NCBI RefSeq assembly: GCF_035645195.1
Contig: NZ_DASQNA010000030.1
Location: 186,001-250,000, forward strand
Source: Paenibacillus sp.
GTDB taxonomy: Bacteria > Bacillota > Bacilli > Paenibacillales > YIM-B00363
Direction: 5' to 3'
Length of the DNA stretch: 64,000 nucleotides
Shown: positions 9,582 to 18,277 of the stretch, piece by piece
Numbering within the stretch: position 1 is the stretch's first letter
How the letters are laid out: every line of letters starts with the position of its first letter
Made by a program: the position numbers and the translations under genes
Notes under the pieces: model-generated
What the model saw: only the letters and a program-made list of their open reading frames with translations
Databases searched by the model: none
What the model was told of the DNA's origin: nothing

Positions 9582-11213
9582 ATGAAGGCATTCCGTCTCA
9601 CCAAGCGTACGGCATTGACTCTGGTCGTTCTTTTGGCGGTCCTCCTGACAGCATGCAACGGGAACGGCGGGAGCAGCGGCGGGGAAACGACGAGCGGCGG
9701 CGACGCCGCTGGGAGCGACGCGGCCGCGCCGGCGGCGAACGCCGGGAACGATTCGGCCGCAGGACAAACGAGCGAGCCGCAGGCGGTCGACACTTCCGAG
9801 CATGTGACATTGAAAATGATTTTGCTTGGCGATGCCGATCCTGACACGAAGCTGGTGTACGAGGAGTTAAACAAGCTCATCAAGCGAGATTTGAACGCCA
9901 CCGTCGAAGTGGAATTTCTCTCCTTCAGCGATTACCAGCAGCGGTACCCGTTGTTGTTCGCCACCGGGGAGCGGGTGGATTTGATTTACACGTCCGATTG
10001 GGCGTTCTACGACCAAGAGGCGGTCAAAGGAGCGTTCGCGGAAGTGACGGAAGAGATTTTACAAACCTACATGCCGCAAACGTGGGAGCACCAAAATCCG
10101 TTGTCCTTCGAGCAGGCCAAAATCGGCGGCAAGGCGTACTTCGTGCCGATCAGTTTGACGCCGATGGCCGGGGCGAGCGGCGTGCTCATCCGGGGAGACT
10201 TGAGAGAGAAGTACGGACTGCCCGAGATCAAAACGATCGACGATTTGGAAGCTTACTACGACGCCGTCGCGAAAAACGAAAAGGGGATTTTCCCGTTCGC
10301 CGCCTCGAAAAATAACGACACGATGAGAGATTTGTTCGTGAAGACGATGAACGAGCTGGTGGTGCTCAAGAACGGGACGTCCGACTATTTCCATCCGTAT
10401 ACCGGCGATAAGGACATTCGCGCGGAAGATTTGCAGTGGCTGCACGAATCGGAAGCGTACGAAGCGTTCGTTCGCAAAATGAAGGATTGGGCCGACCGCG
10501 GGTTCTGGTCCAAAAACGCCGTCGCCAACAATACCGCTCCGCGGGACGCCTTCGAGAACGGCACGTCCGCCTCGCTGCTGTGGAATATCGGCACGCTCGC
10601 GGTCACGCAGCAGTCGGTCGAGAAGACGCATCCGGAATGGAAGCCCGAAATATACGATCTGACGGAAGGCAGAAAGCTGATGATCGGCAGCTACACCTCC
10701 GACGGCATGGCGGTCGCCGCCGGCTCCAAGCATAAAGAACGAGCGTTCATGCTGCTCGACAAAATGAAGTTCGACGAGGAATACAACAACCTGATGAGGC
10801 TCGGCATTAAGGGGAAACACTGGAGTCCGGTCGGCGAGGATCAATGGGAGCCCGGCCCCAACCAGGAAAAATACCGGTTCGGCACCGGCGGTTCTTGGGG
10901 CGTCAAGGGCGAGCACGAACGCACCGCCACCACGCAGCCCCCGATCGTCAAAGTGATCGCCGCATCGCGGGAGGGCAGAACCGTGCAGCCGGTTTCCTTG
11001 GGCCTTCGCATCGACGAAAGACCGATCGCGAACGAAATGGCGGCCGTCAACAGCGCCAAGACGAAATATTTGCCTCTGCTCGAGCTGGGCCTCGTCGACG
11101 ATGTCGACAAGTGGCTGGAGGAGTACCGGACCGCGGCGAAGCAAGCCGGCCAAGAGAAGGTGTTCGCCGAAGTGAAAACGCAGCTCGGCGCTTATCTCGC
11201 CGCTGTGAAGTGA
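9582..11213 (+). CDS. Extracellular solute-binding lipoprotein of the ABC importer
   Basis: 543 residues. The signal peptide ends in the lipobox LLTAC (residues about 21-25), followed by a Gly/Ser/Ala-rich linker, so the mature protein is lipid-anchored on the outer face. The body resembles the large LipO/YtcQ binding-protein family (VTLKMILLGDADPDTKLVYE, then VEFLSFSDYQQRYPLLFATG). Members bind oligosaccharides and deliver them to LplB/YtcP permeases, encoded directly upstream. A strong AAAGGAGG site precedes the start. Confidence 0.9.
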   Translation: MKAFRLTKRTALTLVVLLAVLLTACNGNGGSSGGETTSGGDAAGSDAAAPAANAGNDSAAGQTSEPQAVDTSEHVTLKMILLGDADPDTKLVYEELNKLIKRDLNATVEVEFLSFSDYQQRYPLLFATGERVDLIYTSDWAFYDQEAVKGAFAEVTEEILQTYMPQTWEHQNPLSFEQAKIGGKAYFVPISLTPMAGASGVLIRGDLREKYGLPEIKTIDDLEAYYDAVAKNEKGIFPFAASKNNDTMRDLFVKTMNELVVLKNGTSDYFHPYTGDKDIRAEDLQWLHESEAYEAFVRKMKDWADRGFWSKNAVANNTAPRDAFENGTSASLLWNIGTLAVTQQSVEKTHPEWKPEIYDLTEGRKLMIGSYTSDGMAVAAGSKHKERAFMLLDKMKFDEEYNNLMRLGIKGKHWSPVGEDQWEPGPNQEKYRFGTGGSWGVKGEHERTATTQPPIVKVIAASREGRTVQPVSLGLRIDERPIANEMAAVNSAKTKYLPLLELGLVDDVDKWLEEYRTAAKQAGQEKVFAEVKTQLGAYLAAVK

Positions 11214-11282
11214 CGCCTGCGATCTGTCCCGCAACCGCTGAGTTCACAATCCATATTGATATACGCGAAGGGAGAATGCCAC

Positions 11283-12173
11283 ATGTTGACCGAAGAGCAG
11301 AAGGAAACGTATTACCGAGACGGTGTTTTAGTTCTGAAGGGATTGATTTCGCCCGAGGAACTGGAAGCCTATCGCGAAGCGTACGAGCGCATGGTGGAGA
11401 AGGTGCGCGCTTACCCCGGCCCCGAGAAATACAACTCGCGGGTCATCGGGGCCAAATCGGGCAACAAGATCGAAACGAAGCCGGGCGCGACGCAGAGCGA
11501 AGTCACGGAATATTGGGGGGCGGATTGGCTGCTGCATCCGGATTTATACGAGCCGGCTTTCACCGATTATTTGAATAACGATAAGCTGATCAACTCGCTC
11601 CGCAGCTTGCTCGGACCGGATATCGGAATCTACGGGCTGAAGGCGTTATGGTCCCCCGTCCACGTGGACTACGACCTCGCTTGGCACCGGGACGGAAGAC
11701 AAGAGGTGTATTCCACCGACGGCGGCATCCCGCCGGGCTGGCTTCAGTTCAATACGGCGCTGTACCGGGAAGAGAGCTTCAAGGTCGTCAAAGGCTCGCA
11801 CCGCAGGCCGCTCACGGACGAGGAGAACGCCAAGTACGGCACGGTGGAGGAAGTTTCGAACGAAGAAATTTGCGTCTTGGAGCCGGGCGAGGTGCTGTTC
11901 ATGCATCAAGCCGTACTGCATCGGGGCAAAGCGAAAGGGGAAGCGAACGGCGGCTCCAAACGGCGCGCGTTCCATTATATTCTGGCGCGGACGGATTTCC
12001 CGGTGGGGAGAAGACGGCTGGAGCAGTTTAAGAACTGGTACGAAGAGCTGAATTTGGCCGAGAAGCTGGGGCCGACGGCGAAGCCGCTGTTCGAAAACTT
12101 CTTCGCTTGGGAAGGAAGAGCGTTCGACGACGAGACGTATCCGTACCCCGTATATAAGAAGGACAAATATTAA
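11283..12173 (+). CDS. Phytanoyl-CoA dioxygenase (PhyH)-family protein
   Basis: 296 residues. The N-terminus MLTEEQKETYYRDGVLVLKG is typical of PhyH-type Fe(II)/2-oxoglutarate oxygenases. The iron-binding HxD is in LAWHRDGRQE (about residue 129) and the distal His is in LFMHQAVLHRGKAKG. It could hydroxylate a small metabolite; its place at the end of the sugar-import operon suggests a role on the imported substrate, but the reaction is unknown. The ATG at 11283 follows GAAGGGAG; an upstream in-frame ATG has no such site. Confidence 0.85.
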   Translation: MLTEEQKETYYRDGVLVLKGLISPEELEAYREAYERMVEKVRAYPGPEKYNSRVIGAKSGNKIETKPGATQSEVTEYWGADWLLHPDLYEPAFTDYLNNDKLINSLRSLLGPDIGIYGLKALWSPVHVDYDLAWHRDGRQEVYSTDGGIPPGWLQFNTALYREESFKVVKGSHRRPLTDEENAKYGTVEEVSNEEICVLEPGEVLFMHQAVLHRGKAKGEANGGSKRRAFHYILARTDFPVGRRRLEQFKNWYEELNLAEKLGPTAKPLFENFFAWEGRAFDDETYPYPVYKKDKY

Positions 12174-12189
12174 TCCGTTATTTTGCAGA

Positions 12190-12226
12190 ACCCGCCGATG
12201 CATGCCTTTCGCGTCGGCGGGCTTTG
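12190..12226 (+). terminator. Terminator closing the carbohydrate operon
   Basis: Perfect 8-bp stem CCCGCCGA/TCGGCGGG (12191-12221) with a long loop, followed by CTTTGTTT. Confidence 0.7.
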
Positions 12227-12293
12227 TTTCGAATGGAGCGTCAAGTGGAATCATTTGGAGCGGTCTTAGGGCGCGGCATTAGTACGAACGCTA

Positions 12294-12322
12294 TTGACGT
12301 CCCGTGTAATATGTTTTATATT
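12294..12322 (+). promoter_or_regulatory. Sigma-A promoter of the met riboswitch operon
   Basis: TTGACG (12294-12299), 17-bp spacer, TATATT (12317-12322). Transcription would start about 12329, some 30 nt before the SAM aptamer. Confidence 0.7.
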
Positions 12323-12357
12323 ACTATTTGTCTTTTTAATTGAATATCATTATCAGT

Positions 12358-12520
12358 CTTATCGAGAGTGGCGGAGGGACAGGCCCTATGAAGCCCGGCA
12401 ACCGGTTCGCGCAAGCGGACGTCCGGTGCCAATTCCTTCGGAGCGAACGTAGTCGTTCCGAGAGATGAGATGGGGAACTCGCCTATTCGCCCTGTCTCGT
12501 TTTGTAGAGACGGGGCTTTT
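12358..12520 (+). ncRNA. SAM-I (S-box) riboswitch with terminator, controlling metNIQ
   Basis: The aptamer spans about 12358-12471. S-box landmarks appear in order: CTTATCGAGAG, GGCGGAGGGA, GGCCC-ATGAAGCCCGGCAACC, GGTGCCAATTCC and the closing AGAGATGAGA. It is followed by an expression platform with an intrinsic terminator (GCCCTGTCTC / GAGACGGGGC, 12489-12516, then TTTT). In this class SAM binding stabilises the anti-antiterminator and stops transcription when methionine/SAM is plentiful. The genes downstream are a methionine ABC importer, as expected. Confidence 0.96.
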
Positions 12521-12553
12521 ACTTTTCATCGGAAGGGAGAATCGGGAACCGAA

Positions 12554-13564
12554 TTGATAGAGATCAGTAACGTAAGCAAAACGTTCCGCATCGGCGACCA
12601 GTCGTTCGAAGCGCTGAGCGAGATCGATTTGTCCGTGAAGCCGGGCGAAATTTTCGGCATCATCGGCCATTCGGGGGCGGGGAAGAGCACGCTGCTCCGA
12701 TGCATCAACGGATTGGAAACGCCGACGTCCGGTACGGTCACCGTGAACGGCGTCGAGCTGTCCTCCTGCACGCCGAAGGAGCTGCAGGCGCAGCGCCAGA
12801 AAATCGGCATGATCTTTCAGCATTTTCATCTGCTGTCCTCGGCCACCGTGTTTGACAATATTGCCTTTCCTTTGAGGCTCGCGAAGACGCCGAAGGAGCG
12901 CATCGGGGAGCGGGTGCGGGAGCTGGCGGAGCTCGTCGGGCTGCAGGCGCATTTGGGACATTACCCGTCTCAATTGTCCGGCGGTCAGAAGCAGCGCGTC
13001 GGCATCGCGAGGGCGCTCGCCAACGATCCGTACGTCCTGCTGTGCGACGAGGCGACGTCCGCGCTCGACCCGCAGACGACGGAGTCGATCCTCTCGCTGC
13101 TGCTGGACATTAACGAGAAGCTCGGGCTGACGATCGTGCTCATCACGCACGAAATGCAGGTGATCCGCTCGATTTGCGACCGCGTCGCCGTCATCGACGG
13201 CGGACGGATCGTCGAAAGCGGGGCCGTCGTCGACGTCTTCCTGCGTCCGCAGCATCCGACGACGAAGCAGTTCGTCTCGCAGGCGGCCGAGATCGAGCAG
13301 GCGACGTTCGGCAAAGCCGAAGGCGCCGCCCGAGGCATGCTGCTGCGCGTAACGTTCCAAGGCGAACAGACTTACGCGCCGGTGCTGTTCGAGACGGTGA
13401 AGGAGACGGGCATGTCCTTCAGCATTTTGCAAGGCTCGATATCCCGCATGAAACGAATCCCGTACGGCCAGCTCATCGTCGAGCTGCACGGCGACGAGCC
13501 CGCCGCGCGGCGCACCGTCGACGCCCTTCGGGAGCGCGGGTTGGAAGTGGAGGTGCTGCTATGA
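12554..13564 (+). CDS. metN: Methionine ABC transporter ATP-binding protein MetN
   Basis: 336 residues. Walker A is GHSGAGKST, the signature LSGGQKQRVGIARAL, Walker B LLCDEATSALD, and the switch His is in LITHEM. The C-terminal NIL/ACT-like domain (about 255-336) is the methionine-binding regulatory domain of MetN. The start is taken as TTG at 12554 (reading LIEISNVSKTF): everything upstream in frame lies inside the riboswitch terminator, and homologues begin at this point. GGAAGGGAG lies 14 bp upstream, rather far. The stop overlaps the metI start (ATGA). Confidence 0.93.
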   Translation: MIEISNVSKTFRIGDQSFEALSEIDLSVKPGEIFGIIGHSGAGKSTLLRCINGLETPTSGTVTVNGVELSSCTPKELQAQRQKIGMIFQHFHLLSSATVFDNIAFPLRLAKTPKERIGERVRELAELVGLQAHLGHYPSQLSGGQKQRVGIARALANDPYVLLCDEATSALDPQTTESILSLLLDINEKLGLTIVLITHEMQVIRSICDRVAVIDGGRIVESGAVVDVFLRPQHPTTKQFVSQAAEIEQATFGKAEGAARGMLLRVTFQGEQTYAPVLFETVKETGMSFSILQGSISRMKRIPYGQLIVELHGDEPAARRTVDALRERGLEVEVLL

Positions 13565-14220
13565 GAGGGAAGCCGATCCCTTGGGAAGACGTGCTGCAGG
13601 CGACGCTGGACACGCTGACGATGCTCGGCATTTCGACCGTATTTACGGTAGCTTTGGGTTTGCCGTTAGGCGTGCTGGTGTTCCTGTGTTCGAAGGGGCA
13701 GCTGCTCGACAACCGCCCGCTGTACGCGGCGCTGTCGGGAATCATTAACGTGCTTCGCTCCGTGCCGTTCGTCATTTTGATGATCGCGCTCATTCCGTTC
13801 ACGCGGTTCGTCATGGGGACGTCCATCGGCGTCGAAGGGACGATTCCGCCGCTCGTCATCGGCGCGGCGCCGTTCTTCGCGCGAATCGTGGAACAGACGC
13901 TGCGCGAGGTGGACCGCGGCGTCGTCGAAGCGGCGCAAGCGATGGGCGCGTCGCCGTGGCAAATCGTCACGAAGGTGCTGCTGCCCGAAGCGCGCCCCGG
14001 CTTGATCGGAGGCGTCACGATCACCTCGATCGTGCTGGTCGCGTACACCGCCATGTCGGGCATGATCGGCGGAGGCGGCCTCGGCGACCTCGCGATTCGG
14101 TACGGGTACCAGAGATTCAACCCCGGCGTCATGATCGTTACCATTATTTTGCTCTTAATTTTGGTGGTTATTCTGCAAACGGTCGGCGATCGCCTCGTCG
14201 CTCGCTACAGCCGAAAGTAG
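13561..14220 (+). CDS. metI: Methionine ABC transporter permease MetI
   Basis: 219 residues, about five membrane helices, beginning MRGKPIPWEDVLQATLDTL. The permease docking loop is VVEAAQAMGASPWQIVTKVL and the downstream MSGMIGGGGLGDLAIRYGYQ is typical of MetI. It is translationally coupled to metN through a 4-bp overlap and forms the membrane channel for D/L-methionine uptake. Confidence 0.94.
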   Translation: MRGKPIPWEDVLQATLDTLTMLGISTVFTVALGLPLGVLVFLCSKGQLLDNRPLYAALSGIINVLRSVPFVILMIALIPFTRFVMGTSIGVEGTIPPLVIGAAPFFARIVEQTLREVDRGVVEAAQAMGASPWQIVTKVLLPEARPGLIGGVTITSIVLVAYTAMSGMIGGGGLGDLAIRYGYQRFNPGVMIVTIILLLILVVILQTVGDRLVARYSRK

Positions 14221-14257
14221 ATTCCATATATAAAAAAGAAAAAGGGAGAGAAACAAA

Positions 14258-15106
14258 ATGAAAAAATGGTTTATCACTTCCGCCGCTTTCGTTCTCGCCG
14301 TCGCGCTGACGGCTTGCGGCGGCGGCAACGCGCAGCAGCCTGCTGCGGAAGAAGCGCCAAGTCAAGCAGCGGAACAGCCGGCGGAGCCGGTCACGCTGAA
14401 GGTCGCCGCTACGCCGGTCCCGCATGCCGAAATTTTAAACTTCGTGAAGCCGAAGCTCGAAGAGCAGGGCGTAGCGTTGGAAGTCGTCGAGTTCACCGAC
14501 TACGTGCAGCCGAACGTGCAAGTGTTCGAGAAGCAGCTGGACGCGAACTTCTTCCAGCACGTGCCGTATCTCGACCAGTTCAACGCGGATAACAATATGG
14601 ATCTCGTCAACGTCGGCGGTGTGCACATCGAGCCGTTCGGCGCTTACTCCGAGAAGGTGAAGAGCGTCGACGAGCTGCCGGAAGGAGCGATCGTCGCGAT
14701 CCCGAACGACGCCACGAACGGCGGCCGCGCGTTGGCGCTGCTGGCGGCGAACGGCTTGCTGACGCTGAAGGATGGCGTCGGCGTCGCAGCGACGGTCGCC
14801 GACATCGTCGACAACCCGAAGAAGCTCGAGATCAAAGAACTCGAAGCGGCGACGCTGCCGCGCGTGCTGCCCGACGTCCATCTTGCGCTGATCAACACGA
14901 ACTACGCATTGGAAGCCGGCTTCGTGCCGACGGAAGACGCGCTCTTCATCGAAGGCAGCGACTCCCCGTACGTGAACATCGTCGCCGCTCGTCCGGACAA
15001 TCAAAATTCGGACGCGATCAAGAAGCTGATCGAAGCGCTGCAGTCGGAAGACGTGAAGACGTTCATCAACGACACGTACAAAGGCTCCATCGTACCGGCG
15101 AACTAA
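14258..15106 (+). CDS. metQ: Methionine-binding lipoprotein MetQ (NlpA family)
   Basis: 282 residues. The signal peptide with lipobox ALTAC gives a lipid-anchored receptor. NlpA-family landmarks are VAATPVPHAEILNFVKP, LDANFFQHVPYLDQFN, VAIPNDATNGGRALALL and LINTNYALEAGF. It captures methionine for MetNI. The AGGGAGAG ribosome-binding site lies just upstream and the gene ends the riboswitch-controlled operon. Confidence 0.94.
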   Translation: MKKWFITSAAFVLAVALTACGGGNAQQPAAEEAPSQAAEQPAEPVTLKVAATPVPHAEILNFVKPKLEEQGVALEVVEFTDYVQPNVQVFEKQLDANFFQHVPYLDQFNADNNMDLVNVGGVHIEPFGAYSEKVKSVDELPEGAIVAIPNDATNGGRALALLAANGLLTLKDGVGVAATVADIVDNPKKLEIKELEAATLPRVLPDVHLALINTNYALEAGFVPTEDALFIEGSDSPYVNIVAARPDNQNSDAIKKLIEALQSEDVKTFINDTYKGSIVPAN

Positions 15107-15122
15107 ACGAGCGCCGCATGCA

Positions 15123-15151
15123 TCCCCCGGAACAATTCCGGGGGATTTTTT
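15123..15151 (+). terminator. Terminator of metNIQ
   Basis: Perfect stem TCCCCCGGAA/TTCCGGGGGA followed by six T. Confidence 0.9.
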
Positions 15152-15193
15152 CGTTGTTGGGTAATACTGTGAGGGAGAAAGGGGGGATCGATC

Positions 15194-15508
15194 ATGTACA
15201 ACGAAGCGTTGAAACGCCGCTTCCTGGATACGCTCGAGCCGGACCGCGTCCCGGAATTCGAGCGGCTGTTCGACAAGGCGAAGGAGATGGAGGCGGACTA
15301 CGGCAAAGATTTGTCCGAATGCGATCTGGAGGAGCTGACGAACGTCTTTCATCATTTGGCGCCGGAGAGCCCGGGGCGGGCGAAGAGCAATAAAGAGAAT
15401 GTGGAAGCGTATCTCGATTGGTGCATTCGGCAGCAGGTGCGGCGGGACGGCAATCCGCTGCATGAGCGCGGAGCGGAGTGGAGCTACGGGTTCGTCACGT
15501 CGACGTAG
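15194..15508 (+). CDS. Small hypothetical protein
   Basis: 104 residues starting MYNEALKRRFLDTLEPDRVP, preceded by AAAGGGGGG. It is charged, predicted mostly helical, with no signal or membrane segment. The arrangement of helices ending in AYLDWCIRQQV faintly recalls the core-binding (SAM-like) domain of tyrosine recombinases, but no catalytic domain follows and I do not assign a function. It stands alone between metNIQ and the repeat region. Confidence 0.6.
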   Translation: MYNEALKRRFLDTLEPDRVPEFERLFDKAKEMEADYGKDLSECDLEELTNVFHHLAPESPGRAKSNKENVEAYLDWCIRQQVRRDGNPLHERGAEWSYGFVTST

Positions 15509-15927
15509 TCGGATCGGGGCGGATATAGCCGCTTTCGGAGTGCGGCCCGGTCTTATGCGACCGGGCCGAAGCAGTGCCGGCGATTCGCGGCGCGGCGGCA
15601 CATGCTCCCCCATAATCGCCCCAGGAGTCGGGACGTCTGCGGCGGCGCTCGTGCATTATGGGTAGGAAGGTAGCTAAAGAAGAGTAGGGTGGTGCGATAA
15701 CAAGCATACATGCTACCCATAATCGCCCCGGGGTTCGGCGTATGCGGCGGGGATTGATGCATTATGGGTAGGGAGGTAGCTAAAGAAGAGTAGGGTGGTG
15801 CGATAATAAGCATACATGCTACCCATAATTGCCCGGGGGGTCGGCGTATGCGGGCATAACGGGGGCAGGGGCACAGCAGGCTGCCTCCCGCTCGGCGCGA
15901 CAGCAGCCTCCCGCCCCGCCCTCCGCG
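15509..15927. other. Non-coding stretch of about 420 bp with hairpins and a tandem repeat
   Basis: No convincing gene is present. It contains a strong GC hairpin (CGGCCCGGTC/GACCGGGCCG, 15543-15568, no T-run), the tandem repeat annotated separately, and the end of rpoN on the minus strand. Short open frames here merely translate the repeat and change frame between copies. Confidence 0.7.
15611..15840. repeat. Tandem imperfect repeat, period about 106 bp, with inverted termini
   Basis: Units beginning CATAATYGCCC start at 15611, 15718 and 15824 (spacings 107 and 106); the third is partial. Within each unit a conserved core of about 70 bp is bounded by an inverted repeat (ATTATGGGTAG at the left, CTACCCATAAT at the right, the latter overlapping the next unit) and contains AGCATACATGCT. 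The period is not a multiple of three, so it is not a coding repeat. Confidence 0.85.
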
Positions 15928-17220
15928 TTATCCCCGCATCCTCGACGACAGGATGCCCATCTCCTCGCGGTATTTCATGACCGTTCGGCGCGAGATGCGG
16001 ATGCCCTCCGCGTTCAGCGCGTTCGCGATCCATTGGTCCGACAGCGGCCGATCCCGGGGTTCCTCTTCGATGAACGCCCGAATTTTCGCTTTGACGCTCG
16101 CCGCCGAAGCTTCCGAGCCGTCGTCGGCGCGAAGCCCGGTCGTGAAGAAGTATTTCAGCTCGTACAGGCCGTACGGCGTCTGCGCATATTTGCCCCGCGT
16201 CGCCCGCGACACGGTCGATTCGTGCATGCCGGCGGCTTCGGCGACGTCCCGCAGCGTCAGCGGCTTCAAGCCGAGCGCGCCGCGGCGGACGAAATCGGCC
16301 TGCCGCTCGGCGATCGCGGCGACGACTTTCAGCAGCGTGGACTGGCGCCGCTCCACCGACTGCCGCAGCTGATTGGCGCGCTGCAGGCAGGCGCGCAGGT
16401 AAGCGGCCGCCTCCCGGTCCGTCCCGCCGCGGAGCATCCGGACGTACTCGGCGTTCAGGCCGAGCCGCGGCAGCCCGCCGTCGGCGATGGCGAACCGCAC
16501 CTCGCCGCGCTCGAGCCACATCGCCGCGTCCGGCTCGACGTACCGCGGCGAGTCGCCGTCGCCGGGGAGGACGGGGCGCGGCCGCAGCGAGCGGATGTAC
16601 GCAAGCGTCCGCTCGAGCCGCTCCTCGGCGATGCCGAGCCGGCGAGCGACGAACGCGCGCCGGCCGTGCGCGATCGCTTCCAAATATTCGGCGGCGACCG
16701 CGGCGGCGTGTCTGTCGGCGTCCGGATCGCGCGCGATTTGGAGCAGCAAGCACTCCCGCAAATCGCGCGCGCCGACCCCCGCCGGCTCGAGCGACTGCAC
16801 CTCCCGAAGCGCCGCCTCGACCTCCGCCGCCGTCGCCCGGCACGTCGCGGCGGCGTCCGCGACGCTCACGGTCAAATAGCCGTATTCGTTCAGGCTCCCG
16901 ACCAGGAAACGCGCGATGCGATACAGCTCACCGGCGACCCCCTTCACCCGCAATTGGGAGAGCAGCGATTGCTCCAGCGATTCGCCGGGCATGCGGACGC
17001 GCCCGATCCAGTCGTCCTCGCCCGCGAACGCGCTCGAAGCGGATCTAGCCGGGGGCTCCGGCCATTCCAGCTCGAGCAGCGGATTGTCCGTCGCCTGCTC
17101 CTGCAAGTAGTCCGCCAAATCGGCGGCGGACAGCTGCAGCACGTGAATCGATTGCTGCATCAGCGGCGTCATGCGCAGCTTGGCCGCCAGCGTTTGGGTC
17201 AACGCATACCCTGCATGCAT
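15928..17220 (-). CDS. rpoN: RNA polymerase sigma-54 factor (RpoN/SigL)
   Basis: 430 residues. Region I is the Gln/Leu-rich activator-contact segment ([20 protein letters not shown]). The central core-binding domain and helix-turn-helix follow ([20 protein letters not shown]). The diagnostic RpoN box is [15 protein letters not shown] near the C-terminus. It recognises -24/-12 promoters and needs an AAA+ activator; AcoR, encoded 6 kb away, is such an activator. Start ATG 17220 follows GGAAAGTGAGG. A sigma-A promoter and a perfect cre site lie just upstream. Length is normal for Bacillales SigL. Confidence 0.95.
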   Translation of the reverse strand: MHAGYALTQTLAAKLRMTPLMQQSIHVLQLSAADLADYLQEQATDNPLLELEWPEPPARSASSAFAGEDDWIGRVRMPGESLEQSLLSQLRVKGVAGELYRIARFLVGSLNEYGYLTVSVADAAATCRATAAEVEAALREVQSLEPAGVGARDLRECLLLQIARDPDADRHAAAVAAEYLEAIAHGRRAFVARRLGIAEERLERTLAYIRSLRPRPVLPGDGDSPRYVEPDAAMWLERGEVRFAIADGGLPRLGLNAEYVRMLRGGTDREAAAYLRACLQRANQLRQSVERRQSTLLKVVAAIAERQADFVRRGALGLKPLTLRDVAEAAGMHESTVSRATRGKYAQTPYGLYELKYFFTTGLRADDGSEASAASVKAKIRAFIEEEPRDRPLSDQWIANALNAEGIRISRRTVMKYREEMGILSSRMRG

Positions 17221-17240
17221 GGAATCTACCTCACTTTCCT

Positions 17241-17254
17241 TGAAAGCGCTGTCA
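17241..17254 (-). promoter_or_regulatory. cre site in the rpoN leader
   Basis: TGAAAGCGCTGTCA matches all 14 positions of the cre consensus TGWAANCGNTNWCA. It lies about +10 to +23 relative to the predicted start, the position for a CcpA roadblock, as reported for Bacillus subtilis sigL. Confidence 0.8.
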
Positions 17255-17269
17255 TCCATCTGTAATGCC

Positions 17270-17298
17270 ATTATAGAACAGTCTCGGCGGCGTGCCAA
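17270..17298 (-). promoter_or_regulatory. Sigma-A promoter of rpoN
   Basis: On the minus strand: TTGGCA (17298-17293), 17-bp spacer, TATAAT (17275-17270). Confidence 0.75.
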
Positions 17299-17312
17299 CG
17301 GGGGAAACAGGT

Positions 17313-17329
17313 TTGGCACGATTTTTGTG
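17313..17329 (+). promoter_or_regulatory. Degenerate sigma-54-like promoter of lipA
   Basis: TTGGCACGATTTTTGTG has the full -24 element and the right spacing, but the -12 dinucleotide is GT instead of GC. The same 8-mer TTGGCACG also forms an inverted repeat with 17291-17298. Confidence 0.45.
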
Positions 17330-17377
17330 TGTCATTCGATGAATCGGACCACACACGAAAAAAGGAGCGTGCCGGCG

Positions 17378-18277
17378 ATGCGGGAACGGAAACCGAGCTG
17401 GTTGAAGGCGAATTTGGTGACGACCGAAAATTACCGCAGCTTGAAGGCGTTGATGCGGCAGAAAACGCTGCATACCGTCTGCGAAGAGGCGAAATGCCCG
17501 AATATTTACGAATGCTGGGCGAACCGAACCGCGACGTTCATGATTCTCGGCAGCGTGTGCACGAGAGCGTGCCGCTTCTGCGCGGTGCAGACCGGCCGGC
17601 CGACGGAGCTCGATCTCGCGGAGCCCGAGCGCGTAGCGGAGGCGGCGGCGGACATGAACCTGCGGCATGTCGTCGTGACGTCGGTCGCGAGGGACGATTT
17701 GAAAGACGGCGGCGCGGCGGTGTTCGCCTCGACGATTCGCGCCGTCCGCGCGAGGCTTCCGCTGTGCCAAGTCGAGGTGCTGATTCCCGACTTCCAAGGC
17801 GAGGAGCAGCCGCTGTACACGGTGCTGGACGCGCGCCCCGACGTGCTGAACCACAACCTCGAGACGGTGGCGAGGCTGTCCGACCGCGTCCGGTCGAAGG
17901 CGAAATACGCGCGGTCGCTCGAGCTGCTGCGCCGGTCCAAAACGTACGCGCCCGCGATTCCGACGAAGTCGAGCCTAATGGTCGGCCTCGGCGAAACGAC
18001 GGAGGAGGTGATTGAAGCGATGGACGACTTGCGCGAGGCCGGCTGCGACATGCTTACGATCGGCCAATATTTGCAGCCGACGAAGCGGCATTTGCGCATC
18101 GAAAAATATTACGCGCCCGAGGAGTTCCAGCGGCTGAAGGAGGAGGGGCTGAAGCGCGGCTTCGCCCATGTCGAGGCGGGACCGCTCGTCCGCAGCTCGT
18201 ACCATGCGCGGGAGCAGGCGGCGTCCGTCGTTCCCGTTCCGGATGCTTGGACGAGTGCACAAAACGAGACAAATTGA
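17378..18277 (+). CDS. lipA: Lipoyl synthase
   Basis: 299 residues, radical-SAM enzyme that inserts two sulfurs into octanoyl groups on lipoyl domains. The auxiliary cluster cysteines are in [13 protein letters not shown] and the radical-SAM motif is [10 protein letters not shown]. The C-terminal RSSYHA motif (Ser ligand region) is present as [11 protein letters not shown]. Start ATG 17378 follows AAAAGGAG. It is divergent from rpoN and directly upstream of acoABCL, whose E2 subunit AcoC needs lipoylation, so co-regulation is likely. Confidence 0.95.
   Translation: MRERKPSWLKANLVTTENYRSLKALMRQKTLHTVCEEAKCPNIYECWANRTATFMILGSVCTRACRFCAVQTGRPTELDLAEPERVAEAAADMNLRHVVVTSVARDDLKDGGAAVFASTIRAVRARLPLCQVEVLIPDFQGEEQPLYTVLDARPDVLNHNLETVARLSDRVRSKAKYARSLELLRRSKTYAPAIPTKSSLMVGLGETTEEVIEAMDDLREAGCDMLTIGQYLQPTKRHLRIEKYYAPEEFQRLKEEGLKRGFAHVEAGPLVRSSYHAREQAASVVPVPDAWTSAQNETN

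Noticed and set aside
15194-15508. Integrase or phage relict
   Set aside because: Only a faint helical resemblance to a core-binding domain; no catalytic residues, att-like repeats or phage neighbours.
15495-15813. Minus-strand frames containing repeated IAPPYSSLAT and LPIMH-like peptides
   Set aside because: They translate the 106-bp repeat; the period is not divisible by three, so successive copies fall in different frames.
17313-17341. A sigma-A promoter for lipA using TTGGCA as -35
   Set aside because: The hexamer 17 bp downstream (TCGATG) is a poor -10.
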